Source: Serilophus lunatus (lineage: Eukaryota > Chordata > Aves > Passeriformes > Eurylaimidae). From it: a stretch of DNA of 64,000 nt. The translations under genes and the position numbers were made by a program. Numbering within the stretch: the stretch's first letter is position 1; each line of letters opens with the position of its first letter. A model generated the notes under the pieces. It was not told where the DNA came from. It saw only the letters and a program-made list of their open reading frames with translations, and did no database searches. Of the stretch, positions 25,601 to 38,400 are shown piece by piece. The DNA is taken from positions 310,001 to 374,000 of the forward strand of contig VXBA01001255.1 of NCBI GenBank assembly GCA_013399895.1, written 5' to 3'.

Positions 25601-28600
25601 GCAGATGGTACATGCTTACTAGAACAATGTCTGTGGTGGTGTACAACAGAGTGCATGATATAATCTTAGCTGATCTTAGCCATGTTCCTCAGCCCTGTCA
25701 GCTGAGATGGTGAATCTTGAATCATCTTGATGGTGAATCTGTGTTGCCTTGAGCTGTAAGGACAGTAGCTGCTAAAGGACCGGAGATACCACAGTGAGGT
25801 GCTGGTGGCTTCTCCACTATGAAGGTCCTTGGGTAGTGTCATGTACCTGCCATGTTCCTAGTCTGGTATGGGAGATGAACTGCCCTGGACTGAGGAAGCA
25901 TGCTGCTGGACAGAGTGTATGTTTGTAAGTATGTGTCTGCATTTAAAATAAAGAAATAACTAAAAATCTCCTCAGCCCCCAAACTCACACCTATAAACAA
26001 GTCAGTTCCTTGACATTTGAAAAAAATGTTGTTTCATCCTGCCTGTGGTGCAAAAAGGACGTGCCTTAAAGAGAATTATTGTCTGGTGTTTTTAGCCTGA
26101 GGACAAAAAAAAAAGAATATATAGCTAGGGACTGGTGAGATCAGGTAGCTTGTTTCAGACTTATCTGGTGTATTACAGCTACTGTGAAACCTGCTCAAAG
26201 TGTTGTCAGTGGAACTGTCAATGCATTGTAGCCATTGCTCAGGTGTGAGCAGCTTCTTGGCAGATGTGTTGTTGTAATTCTTTCTCTGCAGCTAGCCTCA
26301 AAGCCCCTGTTTGGAGCAGATTTGTTCTCGGAATTGTATTTAAGGGTTAATTGTTCATTAGAACTCTTGAAATGTCTCAATTTGAAAAGTACTTCAAAAG
26401 CCTAATTGCAATGTACCATGGTAATCTGCAAAAGTATAAATAACCGTGCAGCTAATAAGAGAGAACATAGTCATTTCCACTTACCCTGGTACTTTTCAAG
26501 GTATTAAAGCCTTAAAAATTTTTGCCTGTTTACCTAGTGAGTACAAATGGACTGTGATTGTACTTTAAATGTAATTACCAACCAATCTGCTCTGCATAAA
26601 TAATGTAACAAAAAGGCAAATCCTGTCCTAATACTGAGCTTGCAGCACCACCTGAGCTCTGCAGATAGGTAATAGCAGCACCATTTTGGAGTTTTACAAG
26701 GGTGAAGGAAATGTAATACATTGTACAACTGAGTACAATTTAGAGCATCCAGCACTTGGTCAGCTGGAGAAGCACACTGCTTTGTGGGAGAAGTGTTTCA
26801 GTGGGTTCTAGGACACTTACGCATCTTTTCTTCAGTGAAATAGGGGCTGCCACGTGGCCTGGAGACTCATTGATGTTGAGAATTCAGAACCTCCTGGGTT
26901 CTTTTCTAAGGTCTGTGAGGAAGGCTCATTGTAAGAGCTAGTAGGTAGAGCTCCTAGGCTCTAAACCATAGTTTTGCACATGGAAAATTCGGGATTAAAC
27001 CATGTTGAACTTCACAAAGGAGTGTAGAGTCTTAGGGAGCAGCTGTGAGTTTCTTTGGAAAGGACATAGTAAAAATGCAAATAGATACTAAGTGTAAGAA
27101 ATAAGCCAGAGAAATACTGCTTTTATCAGGATTTTCTGTTCTATTTGCACATTGAGGCCTCTGAATCTTGGCATTATTTAAATTGCTGCTTTTCACTATT
27201 TTCTTTTCATTTTTGGGACCCTGAAATTTTCAGGAGAATTTATCTTTGCAGAATGGTAGTAAGCCTCCTGGCAAAGGTTTGTTTTCCTGTTACTTTTCGT
27301 AGACTCCTTCAAAGCTGTCTTTGAGACCTCAGGTCTCACGTGTCACAAACGGAATGCAACTTCAAGTAATTATTAGAAGAAGATCTGGACATTTTTCAAA
27401 AGGGTTTTTTGTTTTTCTTTTTTCTTTTTTTTCTTTCTATGTTCTGGAAATATGACTAATTCTTTCTGCTAACCAGGAGTCCTGCCCATCTGAGCAGTGG
27501 TGCTATATGATATCTGTTCCAAATATTTGGCAAATACAAGAAAGGAGTGGCTTTTGTGGCAGAGTGCAATGAATCACAGGGCAGTGCTTCAGAGGATGCT
27601 AAGATAGAGCAGAGTGCACTGCAATCTCCAAATTCCATCTTGCTTCCACCTGCTTCATGCATCAAAATCTCTATCTCGGTTCACCCTGGGTTATAGCATG
27701 AGAGGCTTCTTTTAATGGAAAAATGAATTGCCATATAAGAGGAATTTATAATCCCTGCATCTAAATTCAAAGACAAGTAAATCAATAAGAAAAACATCCT
27801 GAATGTAATTAAAAAAGGGAGTGAGGGCAACAGAGGAAGAGAAGAGAATTAGAAGTTACATTGGAAACCGCTCCTATATCAGTCTGGTATTAGTTTAGAT
27901 TTAGGAAATGTTAGTCAGCATTTGTATGCAGGAACACAGACTTTGCTCTAATATCCAACTTCATGCTTCTGGAGTTCAAACAATCATAGAAAAGGCCTCT
28001 ACTGCTGAAGCAGCCAGCCTTGAAGCAGATGGCTTCAAGGAAAAGGCAACCTCTCACACCCTCCTCGTGACTGCCCATCTCTTCTCCATCACAGGAGATA
28101 CCTGTCAGTTGTGGTTTAGATTTTTGGGTTTTTTTCCACTGAGTTGAGTGGAGGTGACAGTTTTCCTCCTATGAAGGGAAGATACGTTATTGCTACTTTA
28201 TTGTACTTGTGATGGTGTGAGACGTTTATGAATTTGTGGAGAAGGCTCTTTTTTTAGGTCAACAAGTATAACTAAAAATATATATAAGCTTTTCGACATA
28301 AAACCTCCTCATCAGTGCTCATTACCTAATAAAATATCTAACTATGTAGTTGAGAATCCAACTGTATCCTGCCTGCTTTAAATAAAAATTGGATTAAGGA
28401 ATGAACATACGCTATCTGTAAATTTTTTTCACCCTGCTAACACCTCTATCAACAAAAGGAAAATAATGCTCTCTCTAAATCTGTACACTTACATGGTTTC
28501 AATTTGAAGTGCGATTGGAGTACCTCTAATTCCAAACCCTCTGTAGTCCAAGGCCTCTGCATCATAAACTTCATTGTCCATGATGAACAGTAAGCACACA

Positions 28601-31600
28601 GGAGTGATCTGTCATCAAATTTGAACTCTCTCTAAGGAGTAGAGGCCAGGCTGTTTCACAGGAATTATAGTCCAAGAAGGCATCTATTTAACAGAGAAGG
28701 AGGGAGTTTGTTATGCAAAGTTTGGCATCCAAAAGGCATCATTCACAAGCAAGAGTTGGAGGGTTGGGTTGGATTTTTTTGGGGGGGGGTTTGTTTCTTG
28801 TATTTTTGTCTATTTTTGTGTTGAAAATGTTAGGCAAATTTAATTATAAAGAAGGGAGAGTAGATCATCTATCCAATGGCTTGTTTCTTCAATTGTATGT
28901 GTTCATAACACTTCCAGATCTGACCTCAGAAATTACGATAAATGAGTTTTGGTTTCAGGTGTTTGTTGTGTTCAGATATGTTACATGAGGAGTTGTGTAG
29001 TAGGCAGCAAATCCTTTCATTAGTTAATCTTAGTGCTGTCCATTTGTTTCCTTCTTATGTTGTGAGTGGGAGTAGACAAGAGGAATCTTTTGAGCTCCTT
29101 TTCTTATTCTGTAGGCCTTATGAATTTCACAGATTTTACAAGCAAAGGAAGAATGCTTCCTCCCGTATTTCTCATCCTATCTCCTGTTTAAGCTGTACAG
29201 TACTGAGATAGGATTGTGTGAAGATGACATTCTGGATAAGAATTTAAAGTCACTTTTGTAATATCTAAAATGTTTTCAGCTGTTTCAGGCGGAGTGGTTG
29301 AGCAGTTTCTTTCTGCTAAAATGACTGAAATAAAAGTTTTTCCACTGTTGGCTTTTTTTAGTATCCAAGAATGTATTCATTTATTGTGTTTATTTAGATT
29401 GCAGTAACTGAAAAGATAGCTTCTCTCTCAAGGGAGCTTTCAATCTCAGATGAAGACGGAGAGGCAACAGGGCGATCCAGCAGACAGGAGAATCACAAGT
29501 TAGCAGGGTGGTGTTTGTGATCAATGCGACAGCCATGACTGCAACACATCAGCTAATTGGGCAGTAGGGAGCAGTTCAGATTTTCTTCCAAAGTGCAAGC
29601 GCTTGCATGTGTCAGCTCTGAGCCCCTGCTACCATTTTACCTACCTCTGATGATCCCCTGGAGTTCTCTTACTCTGGCTGTGGTCCCAGCTAAATTATCT
29701 GATGGTACATAATGCTGGCCCATGTATTAACCCATGCTCAAAAACATGACTAACTCTGCTTAAGAGGCTAAAATGCTGATGAAGGAATTTTTACATATAC
29801 CCCTTTTTGTTTTCTTGTTTATTAAGGAAGAAATTATATTTCCATGACACTAGTTAAGAATCCCCAAGCATTTTTTTACTCTTGTGGGGGCTGTGTCTAA
29901 AGAGGTTGGTCTGTTGTCTTAGTCTCTTTGTTGAGTTAGAAAAAAAAAGAAAAGCCTTTCAGCTTTTTAATAGAGACAGCTGCAAAATGCAACAGCTGCA
30001 ACCCTATCTTGGTGCAGAAAGGAAAAAAACCCTTCAGCTTGGTTGCAAGCTGCCTTACTTCATGCACTATTTTCATTCAGTTCTGTTTGAATTACCAAAG
30101 GGCTTTAAGCTGTTTCCTCCCACAGCCTTGCCTCTTAAGCTTGCACAGTGTCCAGAGACCCTCAACATGTTTCAACACATCTATAGCCTTTGCAAAATTT
30201 CATAGCCGACACTGATTTCTGTGCCCTAGGTTGGTGTGTGGCATGTGGAGCTGGCTTCAGATAGGGCTCTGTACATGTGAAAAGGTGAATGCATTGTCAG
30301 ATGCCATGTCTCCCTTTTAGGGTCTGGGGCTCAATCAGCTTGCTTCAAATGTAGCAGCCTCTGAAGACTGGTGAGTAAGAAGTAGGGATCAGAAGATTCA
30401 ATAAGCCTATCTCAGATTTCCATATCATCTTCTGTGAAACAAGATAAACCTGAAATAGGTCATGGCATAGCCAGACCTTTCTTGAGAGTGTTTCTATCAC
30501 AGTGGCAATACATTATTTAGACTGTTGCTGAGAATGGCGGCTTCTGGTTTGTGCCGCAACCTCTTGCTTGGTACTGCTCAGGCTCCGCTGAGCATTGTAG
30601 TTTTTCTCGAGTTTGCTGTATTAAAATGCAGTCTTCAGACAGCCACCATGACCAGCTGACATCTCCCCACAGTGTTGTCAAATTTGATTACATTTATAAT
30701 TTTCCACTTTTTTGCTGACAACATGCATCTTAGATACATGTTATTTTCTGGATGATTGTATACAGTGTAAAATTAATGGAGCTGATTTTCAAAGTAGTAA
30801 TGATTCCCATTATTGCATTTTATTTAGCACTTTTAACAATTCTGCGAAGTGTAGAAAACCTGTGCTGATGAGAAGAGTTTTTTGTATCTGCAGTCAGCAA
30901 TCAGCATGGAGGGAAGAAGCCAGCTGTGTGTGCAAGCATATCCCCGACTTCTCTTGGACTTGAAAACCAAATGACCCAAAATTTTGATATCTCCACTGCT
31001 GCTGCTTTTTAGAATGTATAAATAAAATAGCTCGATGATGGCTAGTATTCTCAGGCTATGGCAGCCACCTGTGAAAATTTTCATGGTCTTGAGCTGTTCA
31101 GTGCAGTTTGCTCAAGAGCTAAGGGAATGGGGAACTGCAGCAGATGACCACAGCATAAGATGGGAGTCGTTCCTCAAGGCTTCTAGCACCCTGAGTTGCA
31201 ATTATTGTACATCTTCAGCAACATCCCAGAAAAATGCAATTCTTAATTTCCAGTACTCTTGATGATTAGTCATTTCCCCACAGTGGGTGATCCAGTTTAC
31301 CCTTGCTCAGCACAATCTGGCTCTGTCATAGATGCCATAGATGTCTTCTTGGCGTTGGAGCCACACTTGTGCTCTTTGGGAGGTGCACAGTAGCTGCATG
31401 TTGGCCTACTCCTAAGCTAGCTGCTGCCAAATGAAGATTGTGGCCATTTGTTTTATGATGCAGTCTAAACCAATTTTTAATTGTGGACATCAGGAAATGT
31501 AAATAAGGGATTCTTTGGATTTGCTTGAGCTGAATATGAAGATCCATGGTAATTAAAAGAAAATATTCAAGGAGTTTAACAGCATGAACCATAGGTTTAG

Positions 31601-33269
31601 TCCTCCTCAAATGTCTCAGGCAGTGTCCAGAGCACGTCTCCTTTGCCGTTCAAACTGAAGGAGATGCTGTCCTTGCAACAAAGGGATAATGTGAGTTAAA
31701 ACTGTTTTAAATATCTATTTTGGGAACCAATAATGAAAATTAACAGGCTTATCTTAAATTCAGAAGTTAGTTAAACTCAGTAATAAAAATAAGACTTCAT
31801 TCTTGAATTCTTTATTTTGTTCTTTAGACTAATTTTTGGAGAAAAGTTTCATCTCTTTTCTTCCTGGTGCTTCTCTAGTCTTGTTATATCCCACAAGATT
31901 TTCAACAAGGGAATAGTAATGTTCACAGTTTTGCTTTCTGGTAATTCCTTGCTTTAACAATTAATCATGTTAATGTTTCCTCAGAGATGGTGGAGACAAA
32001 GGGGGACAATGTAAAACCGTGGGAAAAGTAGTAGCCCAGCAAAGGAGAGTCTAAAAGCCTGTCCGTGTACCTTGGGATTGTGTGCGGATTGAAGTCCCAC
32101 CTTTGCTTATTAAGATGTCTTGTTCATCTTGTTTCATGGAGCTCATTTGTCTTTTGTGAACCAGCCTTCTGGCTGGTCCATTTGTTGCGTCTCTTAATTG
32201 CTTCATCAACGACCTTTCTGTGGGGGCGGGATGTCATCAGACAGGGGACCTTTTGGATTTATTAATTTTTTCTTTGCCAAAAACGCTCTGAGACTAATTG
32301 CCAAGACTTCCCAGAAGATATTAGTTTACAAATTTTAATGACACTTATGATTTATTAATGTTTCCCCCTGCATCTGCTCATCCCTATTCCTTGGTGGGAT
32401 TCCTGCTGAATTGGAGAGAATTAATAAAATCAGGACTCCCTGTTATGGTGCTTTAGCTAGTTTGTTAATTTAAAAAATATAAACATATTCAGAGTGCTTT
32501 ATTCATATCTATGAATCTCTGAAGGCAGAGGTAAGTCTTGGCTTTTACTGTGTTCTGCCCAAGGATCTCGATTCGGTGAGGGTGTTGCGTGGTGTTGGCA
32601 CAAAGGTTCACATTTACATGTGCACGTAACTCACCATTCAAAATGTGCTACTTATCCTCTCTCTGTGCTCCATTCACACATCTTTTGCAGCCTGAAAGCG
32701 GAGCTGCTTTGCTGAAGTCGTTGACCTTCAAACATGTGGCTGTGGGAGGACTGGACTGGTCACTGACAGTGGTTACTGCAGATATGTCTGTGTGAGGAAT
32801 GTGCTCGTCGAATGGGTCTTGAGACTTCAAGTGATTGTACATATGTTTTGATCTCATAGATAACTAGGTTGTTGGAATGCTCCAGTCAATAATTATTTTT
32901 ATTTTAATAATAACAATGGGAATTTTTTTGGATATATTTTGTTTTCTGGCTGGAGACAGGGAAGAAAGAGGAAAAGGCAAATTATCAAATTCCTACCTTT
33001 TGGAGGGAATGTCCTTGGGATAAATGTGGAATTCCAGGCAAAATGTAGAGAGAGAGAAAAAACATGCTGTGTTTTGTTTTAATTTTCCATGAAGCAGGTT
33101 AAAGCACCAGCCATCCCTCTTTTCCTCTCTCCTTCATTACTCCTGAATTATTTATACTCTGAAAAAGAGCTCCAACAGAAGAGACTGAGAATCTCTCCAG
33201 GGAAAGACTGGTTCTAATCTTATGTGTGGAAGATCCTAGTTCAAGCCCTTGCTCTGAATAAGTATAAAA

Positions 33270-33450
33270 GGAACTGCTTTTCTATTCCTCAAGTAATTAA
33301 ATTGTGTAACTCATTGCTACAGGATGTTGTGAGGCAGAAATAATAAAAGCTTAAATGGATTTCAAAAGGAGATTCACTGAATTAATGGAGGATATTTCTT
33401 CTGGTGGCTGTAAAACGTGATAGTGTGGCAGTAGCCTATGGCTTATATTA
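33270..33450 (+). mobile_element. Ancient CR1 (CR1-L-like) 3' region, + orientation
   Basis: The run TGTGTAACTCATTGCTACAG, GATGTTGTGAGGCAGA, AAAAGCTTAAATGGATTTCA, then ATTCACTGAATTAATGGAGG and GGCTGTAAAACGTGATAGTG, tracks an old amniote CR1 consensus. That consensus reads roughly 'aactcattgccacaggatg...aaaagtttaa...ggattcaaa...ttcatggaggat...ggctattagcc'. Such copies predate the bird radiation. Ends are uncertain. Confidence 0.8.
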
Positions 33451-34947
33451 ATTACTTTATGATTGAAGGAAGAGAGAGGTCTACAGCTTTTGGATCAGAG
33501 TTGCAGAAATGTCTTCTATTTTTTGTTATCTGTTTGTCAGCAGTGAGCTATTCATGCTTTAGGTATTCTAATGGAATAGCTGGGGCTGTGCTGGAAACAT
33601 GATATGCCACAGTATTTTAGTGGTTTTGGGATTTGGAGATCTCTAAGTCAAGAGAACTGTGTGAGAGACTATAGGAAAAAAGCTGTCTTTTATCTCTTCT
33701 GTATTCTTTCCCCAGAATATTCTGTGGCAGATTAACAGGTAATATAAATTTTTGGTGTGTCTACTGTGGTTGTCTTATTCAAGAGGTAGTCTCTTCCTCA
33801 GTTTTTCAGCTGGTGTCTATTTTGGATGCTATCATATTTTCTAAGCAAAGCTATTTTGTTGGACTAAAAGTACTCTTTGAAACTGTGGTTTAAAAAATCC
33901 CACCACAAACACAACCAAAGCAAACCAACAAAAAATATCTTTGGCATAATTTAATTTTCGAGCCAGTCTATTTAGGCACTCAGCTGAGTCAATGGAAACA
34001 AACCTGTCCATATCTCTAGTTATTCCATTCCAAAAAACTAGATGATAAAATGGGAAATTTAAGGAATTTGATGCCAAAAGATATGAAGATATTTCTGGTG
34101 TTGATATCATCATGAGGATCTCAGTGTGAATTAATGCAGTTTGTTGCAGAAAAAAAATTAAGTGTTCTAAGGAGCTGGAAGAATATGCTTGTCCCTTTTT
34201 TCTCAGCTTATATATACTCTATTTAATATAATTTTTCTATCCTTATTAGTGAATTTCTTTGATTATGAACTCCTCCAGAAGGGCAACATCCTATCTCCTC
34301 AGGAATTAATTTTGAGCTCTGGTCACGTTCCTGGGCATTTAGACCTGGGAATTTGGTGGAGAAGGTCAGAGGAAGCTTTTCCAAAAACAAATATGTTTTT
34401 GAAGCCTTACCGATCCTATGAAGTCGACTTGTCAGGGTTGGCAGGTAAAGTGTGTTTGTAGTGCTTTGCCTACTTGTTTAGAAAGTAGCAAGGCAGCATT
34501 CAGAAAGGAGTTTGTAGCCAAGAACCTGCTGTTGCAGGTCCTGTGGGTGTTGAGACTTTTCCTGTATCAGCAGAACTGCACCTGTTAACAGCAATTGGCT
34601 ATTCCATCTCTTCTTTATCATTTGGAGCAGCGATTCCATTGTTCTCATTAGAGAGCTGCTCCTTTTGTTGAGTTATCTCATCTTACATTCTAATTAGATT
34701 TGGATTCTGAGTGCAAAACTTTCTGCAGGAAGCCACACTTAGAGATGAATTTGTTTTGGCCTTACTAATGTGTTTTTCTGATCTCTCTTTACTTTGGAGA
34801 GGAGTTTCATTGGCACAGATTAATAGTGGATGCATTCAATGTGAATATTTGCCAATATTAATGAAAACCACACATTAAATTCACTTATAAATATGCAAAT
34901 AGATAATTGCAAAATAAAACTTTCTTAGTAAATTGCGTAAGAACTTC

Positions 34948-34970
34948 CCTACTACATCTGATGTAGTAGG
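34948..34970. repeat. Perfect 23-bp palindrome at the 5' edge of a CR1 copy
   Basis: Eleven-base arms CCTACTACATC and GATGTAGTAGG flank a single central T. The palindrome ends where recognisable CR1-side sequence begins. Confidence 0.9.
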
Positions 34971-35465
34971 ATTGGGAAAACCTGAAAAGAGATGCCCAGA
35001 AAAGAGTATGGTAAAAATCTTACAAAACTATATGGTATGGATAGGGTCTCTGCTAAAGCAAGTAGATCATCTTTCATATGAAGAAAGTCTGAGAGAGCTG
35101 TTTAGCCTGGAGTCAGAGTGGAAGAGCTCATCAGTGTGTGCAAATACCTGACAGCAAGGGACAAAGAAGATGGAGCCTACGTTCTTTTCATTGTCAGCCC
35201 AGTGACAGAACAAGAGCCAATGCGTGAACACAAACTGAAACTCAGGATGTTCCCTCTGATTATAATGGGAAACCTTTTTTACTGCCTAGACTACTGAGTA
35301 CTGGAACAGGTTGCCCAAGGAGGTTGCAAATTCTTCATCTTTGGACATGTTCAGAAGCCATCTGGACTGATCCTGTGTAGCTGTCTCTACGCAGACCTGC
35401 TTGAGCAAGGAGCTGGATTAGATGAACTCCAGAGTTTCTTTCCAACCTCAACAATTTTGTAATAA
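34971..35465 (+). mobile_element. CR1 LINE, 5'-truncated, + orientation
   Basis: The order of phrases is that of the 3' end of avian CR1: TATGAAGAAAGTCTGAGAGA and TTTAGCCTGGAG first, then CTGGAACAGGTTGCCCA, then CTGCTTGAGCAAGGAG and GGATTAGATGAACTCCAGAG, ending in TTCCAACCTCAACAATTTTG. The element is severely 5' truncated, as most CR1 copies are, and has no intact reading frame. It probably moved by target-primed reverse transcription from a full-length CR1. The 5' boundary is approximate; a perfect 23-bp palindrome sits immediately before it. It is inert in the sense orientation of the host intron. Confidence 0.9.
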
Positions 35466-38400
35466 AAGAGCATTGGACAAAAGTTTTGAGAAAGTAGAAT
35501 TTGGTTCTTAGGAAAATATATACTTAAAATGTGGATCTCCTTGCTGGAGCATGTTTTTACCCATGTGAACAGATAAAGTTCATATGGAGTTTAGATGAGT
35601 TCCTAAAATCAGAACCAAAATCTGTCAAAACTTATATTGCTTATGGAAAAGACTTCATCTGTGGCTCAGAAGGTTCACTGGTCTCTGGTCTATTAGAGAG
35701 AAATAAATACTGCCATATACTCTCCAGGCAGTCAGGGTAAGGGGCCACCAAGTTCTTGCACTGCACAGTTTCTATGTTGGTGTCACCTCATGCTTGCTGT
35801 AGGATGCAATGCCCCTATCCACACTAAAACTAGGCTTTATATCACCTTGTGTGTTTTGTTTCTCTTTGACTGAGCTGTTCTTTTCCCTTTCCATCTCCCT
35901 CCTCTCTTGACTTTTCTGGTATTTCCAATTAGGCTTCAGACTGAGTTATAAATCTTTGATGCTTTGTACAGTGGCTTATAGAATTTAGTACTTTAACATA
36001 GGTTGTGCCTATTTATATTAGTGTTGTATTGCGCTGTGATGGTTTTGCTTTTGTCATTGATTTTTGTTTTTTTCCTGTTTGTTTTTTTCCCCCCCCCATA
36101 CACAATGTCATTTTATAATGGCTCTAACTACAGTGAAGGGCGGAGAAACATTGTTAAAAACTATGCAAGAAATCCTTCCATCTTTCTCTTAGTTCTGGTC
36201 TGTCTCTCTCATTATCTCTGTGGTGTATTCATTAGGCTTCTAATGTAGTTAGTAAGTGTCTGTATCAAGAGGTCACTTCTCCAAATAATGTTTACAAAGG
36301 ACTATATTCCCCTAGCCTGGAAAGCAGCCTTTGATTTATTTACTTATCACATGTGCTTCATCTGTAAAATCTGCCAGCCAGTTCTTTTACAGTAAATGCC
36401 CGACCAAGTGAAAAAGAAAGCTCCTGTGAACTACTAGATCACGGGAAGCTAGTGCATTTTTACATGTAGGACTGAAATGTTAGAAATTGAAGCAATTTGC
36501 TTTAAGAAGGAAGCCTGTTGCTGATTAGTGGTCCTGGAGGGAGCAGAGCAAGAAGCAGGTTCAGAGCAAAAGTCAGGAACAGCTTGGTGAAGAGCCCATA
36601 CAGAGGGAGTAGATCCCAGGTCTTGGTGTGAGAACAGAAGGATCATACAACATCCATCAGCACCAAGGGGTGTATAAGTTCCCTTGTAGACTTAGCAGAG
36701 TATGATCCATCAGCGGGTGTTACTTGAGGGACCACAAAAAAACCTGTTGACCTTGAAGTACTGCAGATACAAGTCTCTGTAAAGCCACTATATGGGAGGT
36801 CTTGTCCTTTCTTTGGGTTACTTGCAAGTATAAGTGTGGCTGAGGAAAACCAAGGCAGTAAGACCATGTGTCAAAATGTTTCAGATAGAATATTATATTA
36901 CCATTGAATAGTTAAGCTACAGAATAAGCAGTAGACCATGGTACATCATTCAGTGTGCCTCTAGCAGAATAGAGAGTAAATGTCCCATGGAAGATTAAAA
37001 TCCCATTGGTTCTATTATCTGTAACCAATAAAGGTAAAAGGGATGTCTATGAGGAATATAGAGCTAATACAGCACATTTAGCTTTGTACCCACAAGTGCA
37101 TGTTTTCTATTTTGTACAAGGCATGAGAAACCAAACAAGAAGAGCTTTGGGTTTGTTTTTTATTTCTTGAAGAGTATATGACAGAGGAGGCCGTGGTGGA
37201 TCATTTGCCTCTCTGAGGACTTGGAGAGTGGTCTGCACCAGTGTTATCTAAATTTGTGTAAATTTGTTGTCCTCTGGCATTTTAACATTGATGGGCACAA
37301 GTCTGGCTATGTAACAGAACACATCTCTGATACAGTGCTAAGAGATTTATAAGGAGCCCATATTTCCTCTTTGGAAGTGCTCCTTTTGAATAGTGACAGA
37401 GCATGTGGTTTATGTGGGGGACAGATGAGGGTGAAGTTAAGCAGACTGTGGTCAAACAGTTGTTTAGGTATATCTGATCCAAGCAGGGAGCATGATGTTT
37501 TTCATCACAACATGTCCTCTGTTGGATAACATATCAGAAGACTCAGAGTTGTGATTGCAGACATGGGAATGCTGCTTTTCCTTGGTGTGCAATAGCGAAC
37601 TTGTTCCTTTGTGTCTGTCTGGTTCCAGAGCGTCACTAGACATGGCTCTTTGCAAACGTACCCACCTGGAAAATCCGGCAATTGGTTTGGCACCCGCACT
37701 GCTAGAAATCTTCTGAGGCATTCTTGGCAGTGGCACTGTTAAGGAACTCAGGTCCTATGGAAAAGTTCTTGAATTCTTTTGCACAGATGTTCCACCTTTC
37801 TATTGTTACGGTCTCTTTATCGCTTGAAGAAAGCAAAGGTAGAATCCCTTACACCTAGGGCTCCTTTCTTGTTCTTTCTCTCAGCTTAATTGGTCACTGT
37901 GTTCCCTCTCCTCCTGTTTGACAAAAACCATTACAAATGCTGCAGTAGGCTGTGTGGAAAAATCTTATCTTCAAAAATGACATTCGTAAAGGTTAATAAC
38001 TGGGATGAGCTCTGGCAGTTGCTAATTAGCACCGTTACACAATCAGCTTACATTCTGGCAGCATTAGGCATACTTAATCAGTCAATTATCATTGATCTTT
38101 GAAAGTGGTGCTCTAAAGTTAGCATAAGGTGTCTTTGTGAGTGGAGAGAGGGAATTTGACACTACCACAGTGGTCAGGCTGCTGGGAACATGTGGTTTGA
38201 GGGACCAGTGTTGTGTGCCTGATTGTGAAGGATGGATTAGAATTAAAATCAGATAGCATAGACTCACCCTCACATAGGCATAAATAGGTTCTATCACTGC
38301 CATTTCAAACAGTAGAGATGTCCAAAGAGAGAGTTGGCTTGGGGGAAAAATGAATTTAATTACTTCAATGAATTTCAGTTAACATGATGACTTACAAGCT

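Noticed and set aside
32487..32531. Splice-like pair ATTCAG ... GCAGAG followed by GTAAGT.
   Set aside because: No frame gives a recognisable SorCS peptide and the pyrimidine tract is poor.
34189..34461. 90-codon + frame ending near AGGTAAAG that looked exon-like.
   Set aside because: No convincing acceptor, no family resemblance, and the length is expected by chance.
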